35,481 nt of DNA, taken from an uncultured archaeon (lineage in GTDB: Archaea > Halobacteriota > Methanosarcinia > Methanosarcinales > Methanoperedenaceae). The stretch is taken from contig CABMCA010000078.1 of assembly GCA_902384525.1 (NCBI GenBank), positions 1 to 35,481 of the forward strand. Direction: 5' to 3'. A program made the translations under genes and the position numbers. The notes under the pieces were generated by a model. That model had not been told where the DNA came from. It worked only from the letters and a program-made list of their open reading frames with translations, and searched no databases. Of the stretch, positions 33,631 to 35,481 are shown piece after piece. Position 1 is the first letter of the stretch. The number at the start of each line of letters is the position of its first letter.

Positions 33631-34115
33631 TCCGAATCCTGGAAGGTACAATATTTATCGAGAATATTGAAATTTTCCTTACAAAAATTAAAGAAATGAG
33701 GAAGGGAAAAGATTCTGTTATCCTGGCGCTTGATGCTGATAAACTGGCTGGTAAAGATCATCTCATGTTTGCTATCGAAAAAGCGATTGATTCATTCAAA
33801 ACAGGCAGGAATATCGCAAACGACCTCGGAAAAGAAATAATGCTTTATGCATCAGGCACACGCCAGATAAACCGTGCCATGAAAATCGGTGTGCATAACG
33901 GAAAGAACAATATTGTACTTGTGGCTATCGGAGAGGATGTTGATCTATCTGTGTTTGATATTATGCCGAAGGATGTTCTGCAATATGAGGGATCAAAGAA
34001 CAGGGCTTTGATGGATATTTTCAATATTACTGATGAAGAGATCAAAGCTACTGGTGTTGAAAAGATCCCTGAGCTTGTTATGGAAAGGGTTGCGCTTGTG
34101 GATGTTTTGAAATAG
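33627..34115 (+). CDS. cgi121: KEOPS complex subunit Cgi121
   Basis: A 162-residue Cgi121-family protein. KEOPS adds the threonylcarbamoyl group to A37 of ANN-reading tRNAs; Cgi121 binds the tRNA 3' end and contacts Bud32. Recognisable parts are ALDADKLAGKDHLMFAIEKA, MLYASGTRQINRAMKIGVHN and the C-terminal NITDEEIKATGVEKIPELVM. ATG 33627 overlaps the preceding stop (ATGA); an upstream in-frame ATG at 33615 would add only MGRI. The other KEOPS genes (kae1, bud32, pcc1) are not in the window. Confidence 0.88.
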   Translation: MIRILEGTIFIENIEIFLTKIKEMRKGKDSVILALDADKLAGKDHLMFAIEKAIDSFKTGRNIANDLGKEIMLYASGTRQINRAMKIGVHNGKNNIVLVAIGEDVDLSVFDIMPKDVLQYEGSKNRALMDIFNITDEEIKATGVEKIPELVMERVALVDVLK

Positions 34116-34179
34116 TTGTGTTCCTACCCATTTTCCGCACATTTTAATATAACTTCCTGCTAAATCAGGAATTAGATTA

Positions 34180-34628
34180 ATGAAATACAGTAGTAAAAGC
34201 CTGGATCATCCTGGCATAGTAGCAGGAGTTTGCAAGGAAATTGAACTTGCAGCGGAGATAGACAGAATAGTAGGAATAGATAAAAAGACCCATTATTTTT
34301 TGCTCATAGCATATTCCTGAAAAACGAAAGCAGGATAATAGCACTCGTGATGATTATGGGACTTGCTCTCATGATCTATAGTATAGCTCAGAGGACGTTG
34401 AGGGAGGCACTTCTCAGAGAGAATCAAGCAATATCGGATCAAACAGGGAAGCCTACCAAAAAACCGACTATGAGACGTGTTTTCCAGGTATTTGAAGGAA
34501 TCACGGTTCTTTATGAAAAAGAGAAAAGAGTGATGATCATGAACTTGAATGATATGCACCGAAAAATACTCGCACTTTTTGGAAACAGATATGAAAGAAT
34601 ATACTGCATAAATTATATTATCAGCTGA
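34180..34628 (+). pseudogene. IS1634-family transposase with large internal deletion
   Basis: ATG 34180 opens a DUF4277-like N-terminus (MKYSSKSLDHPGIVAGVCKE, then AAEIDRIVGIDKK) that stops at 34318-34320. A second frame, open from about 34314, continues with the family C-terminus: NESRIIALVMIMGLALMIYS, LREALLRENQAISDQTGKPT, and NLNDMHRKILALFGNRYERI. The whole DDE core between them is gone (about 400 residues in an intact enzyme). It sits right after cgi121. I could not identify convincing terminal inverted repeats. Confidence 0.78.
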
Positions 34629-34730
34629 ATAGAACATGCTACACATCTATACAATGAGTTCTACAGGTCTGGTAAAAAGATTTTGTAAATTTGGGAATAA
34701 ATTTCACACAGATTCAACCTTTACTTAACG

Positions 34731-34869
34731 AAGTATATAACTTGTCAGTTAAGTTTAAATGGTGAACCTATGAATTGGTAACCACCAATGTGGTCGAGAT
34801 GAGATGTAAAATTCCCGGCGCCGGACAGGAGCGGCGGGCTGCACTGAAAGCGGATGCAGGCGCGCCGGG
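34731..34869 (+). ncRNA. Candidate structured RNA: TATA box followed by GC-rich hairpin
   Basis: A TATA-like GAAGTATATAAC (about 34730-34741) precedes a stretch far richer in GC than its surroundings. CCCGGCGC (34814-34821) pairs perfectly with GCGCCGGG (34862-34869), and inside the 40-base loop CTGCA pairs with TGCAG. No convincing protein is encoded here. The structure is visible; that it is transcribed and functional is inference. A remnant of foreign DNA is the alternative. Confidence 0.3.
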
Positions 34870-34912
34870 TGTTCTGTGCCTGAGCCTTTTTGTGTGCGCA
34901 GGGGTCAGGGGA

Positions 34913-34966
34913 TGGAACACGGATTGCGCGGATGACGCGGATACGCACGGATTTTTCATGTCCATT
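34913..34966. repeat. Low-complexity GGATnnCGC/ACGGAT repeat segment
   Basis: The stretch from about 34913 to 34955 is built of short repeats around CGGAT (acacggattgcgcggatgac and gcggatacgcacggattttt). Its translations give the RIRVIRAIRVPS and NTDNTD-like patterns that appear as spurious proteins in many genomes. I treat it as a dispersed intergenic repeat, not a gene. Confidence 0.5.
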
Positions 34967-35099
34967 TTTTACCCACCTCCACAATCTTCTCCTTAATCTT
35001 CCCCTCAAAAAGCTCGATCAGTTTCTTATTTGCATCGACCAATTTCTGCTCCTCTCCGATTAGGGCAACGATTTCCGTCCGGAAAGGGGCAGAATGGCA
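34956..35099 (-). pseudogene. C-terminal fragment of a type I restriction-modification subunit
   Basis: The reverse strand reads IGEEQKLVDANKKLIELFEG then KIKEKIVEVGKKWT to a TGA at 34956-34958. The pattern ExxLVxANKxLIExxExKIxxxIxxVW is the usual C-terminal helix of HsdM-type (or HsdS-type) type I proteins. About 45 residues are recognisable and the rest is lost. No other hsd gene is here. Confidence 0.5.
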
Positions 35100-35115
35100 T
35101 ATCGAAATTGTAGCT

Positions 35116-35355
35116 TTATAATAAATCAACGATAGATGATAGCACAATAACTTCTATTTCATTCGTCAAACCTTTAAAATCTGAATCTATAGTAACTACT
35201 GATGCTTGTTCCTGCTTTGCAATGGCAACAAGTAATAAATCCGCTGCTCCAAGACCCCCATGTCTGCTTCCGATTTCCATAGCCTCTCTGTGTAATTCTT
35301 CATTTTCATAGATGACATGCCATGAAGAGTTAAGAATCTTTTTAAGGACATCATT
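35116..35355 (-). pseudogene. PIN-domain toxin, 5' end cut off by an IS3-family element
   Basis: The reverse strand is open from the IS edge at 35355 to a TAA at 35116-35118 (79 codons). It encodes the C-terminal half of a PIN ribonuclease: RHGGLGAADLLLVAIAKQE with the third acidic residue and ASVVTIDSDFKGL with the fourth. The N-terminal half with the first catalytic Asp is missing at the point where the IS3-type end begins. No antitoxin gene is visible beside it. Confidence 0.7.
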
Positions 35356-35481
35356 TGGACTGCGCCCCTTCGAGTGGACAATTAGTTAAGGTGGCATATT
35401 TAAATTTTTCGTCTTCTCAAAATCGACTGGGGATTTGTAGCCAATCGATGAATGTAAGCGTTTTAAATTGTAGACCTCTTC
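35356..35481 (-). mobile_element. End of an IS3-family insertion sequence, continuing past the window
   Basis: The end sequence TGGACTGCGCCCCTTCGAG (35356-35374) resembles IS3-family terminal repeats of the TGGACTG type, and an orfB C-terminus follows directly. The junction coincides with the truncation of the PIN gene. The other end lies outside the window, so intactness is unknown. Confidence 0.7.
35386..35481 (-). CDS. IS3-family transposase OrfB, C-terminal end (partial)
   Basis: The last 31 codons read VYNLKRLHSSIGYKSPVDFE and end KNLNMPP at TAA 35386-35388. The YNxxRxHSSxGYxSPxxFE motif is the conserved C-terminus of the rve-type DDE integrase OrfB, right after its catalytic Glu helix. 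The gene starts outside the window. Confidence 0.85.
   Translation of the reverse strand, partial: EEVYNLKRLHSSIGYKSPVDFEKTKNLNMPP

Noticed and set aside
34745-35008. Reverse-strand 87-codon frame over the GC-rich region (RIRVIRAIRVPS pattern)
   Set aside because: This pattern is the known spurious translation of a dispersed low-complexity repeat; there is no start signal or domain.

Overview
The window looks like a chromosomal segment of a euryarchaeon of the methanogen / anaerobic methanotroph type, most likely Methanosarcinales and possibly Methanoperedens-like (an inference; no rRNA is present). The evidence is a formylmethanofuran:tetrahydromethanopterin formyltransferase (Ftr), an MptA-type GTP cyclohydrolase, a UPF0058 protein, the archaeal repair protein NreA, the KEOPS subunit Cgi121, a bacterial-type MutL, and TATA-box promoters, several of which sit 26-28 bases upstream of the start codon as expected for leaderless mRNAs.

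Layout. 1-2042 is decayed accessory DNA: the 5' part of a secreted protein with a 104-residue tandem repeat, a degenerate IS630-type element with recognisable ends, and the 3' stump of a leuD-like gene. 2136-9359 holds an MFS transporter, a Fic protein, a small IS remnant, a radical SAM SplB-like protein with NreA, a DUF234-type ATPase, a QueD/PTPS-like protein, and a 41-codon membrane mini-gene behind two strong palindromes. 9514-12444 is a purL with two PurS-like modules at its N-terminus, followed by remnants of a toxin-antitoxin pair and two overlapping mini-genes.

13196-22865 is a visibly AT-rich defence island. On the minus strand a compact five-gene operon encodes a 5-methylcytosine methyltransferase, a MORC/MutL-like GHKL ATPase, a Z1 superfamily II helicase, a DUF4420 PD-(D/E)XK nuclease and an AIPR protein. 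Facing it is a Mig-like G:T mismatch DNA glycosylase, which would repair the mutations that 5mC deamination causes. This combination is one of the two most interesting systems here.

23003-34115 is mostly core archaeal DNA: nitroreductase, ftr, UPF0058 (apparently starting at AUA), a cupredoxin-like lipoprotein without copper ligands, two consecutive FMN split-barrel proteins (one fused to a membrane domain), mptA, a duplicated membrane protein (apparently starting at AUC), mutL, a zinc-ribbon protein and cgi121. Embedded in it is a two-gene operon with stop and start codons abutting (TAG-ATG): an actin-family ATPase whose motifs match the magnetosome actin MamK, and a coiled-coil protein with an N-terminal archaellum FlaD/FlaE-like domain. 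I regard it as the best candidate for an undescribed archaeal cytoskeletal or positioning system.

34180-35481 is again a junkyard: an internally deleted IS1634-type element, a GC-rich hairpin region that could be a structured RNA, a low-complexity GC-rich repeat, a type I restriction-modification tail, a PIN-domain toxin cut by an IS3-family element, and the end of that element running off the window. No tRNA, rRNA or CRISPR array was seen.
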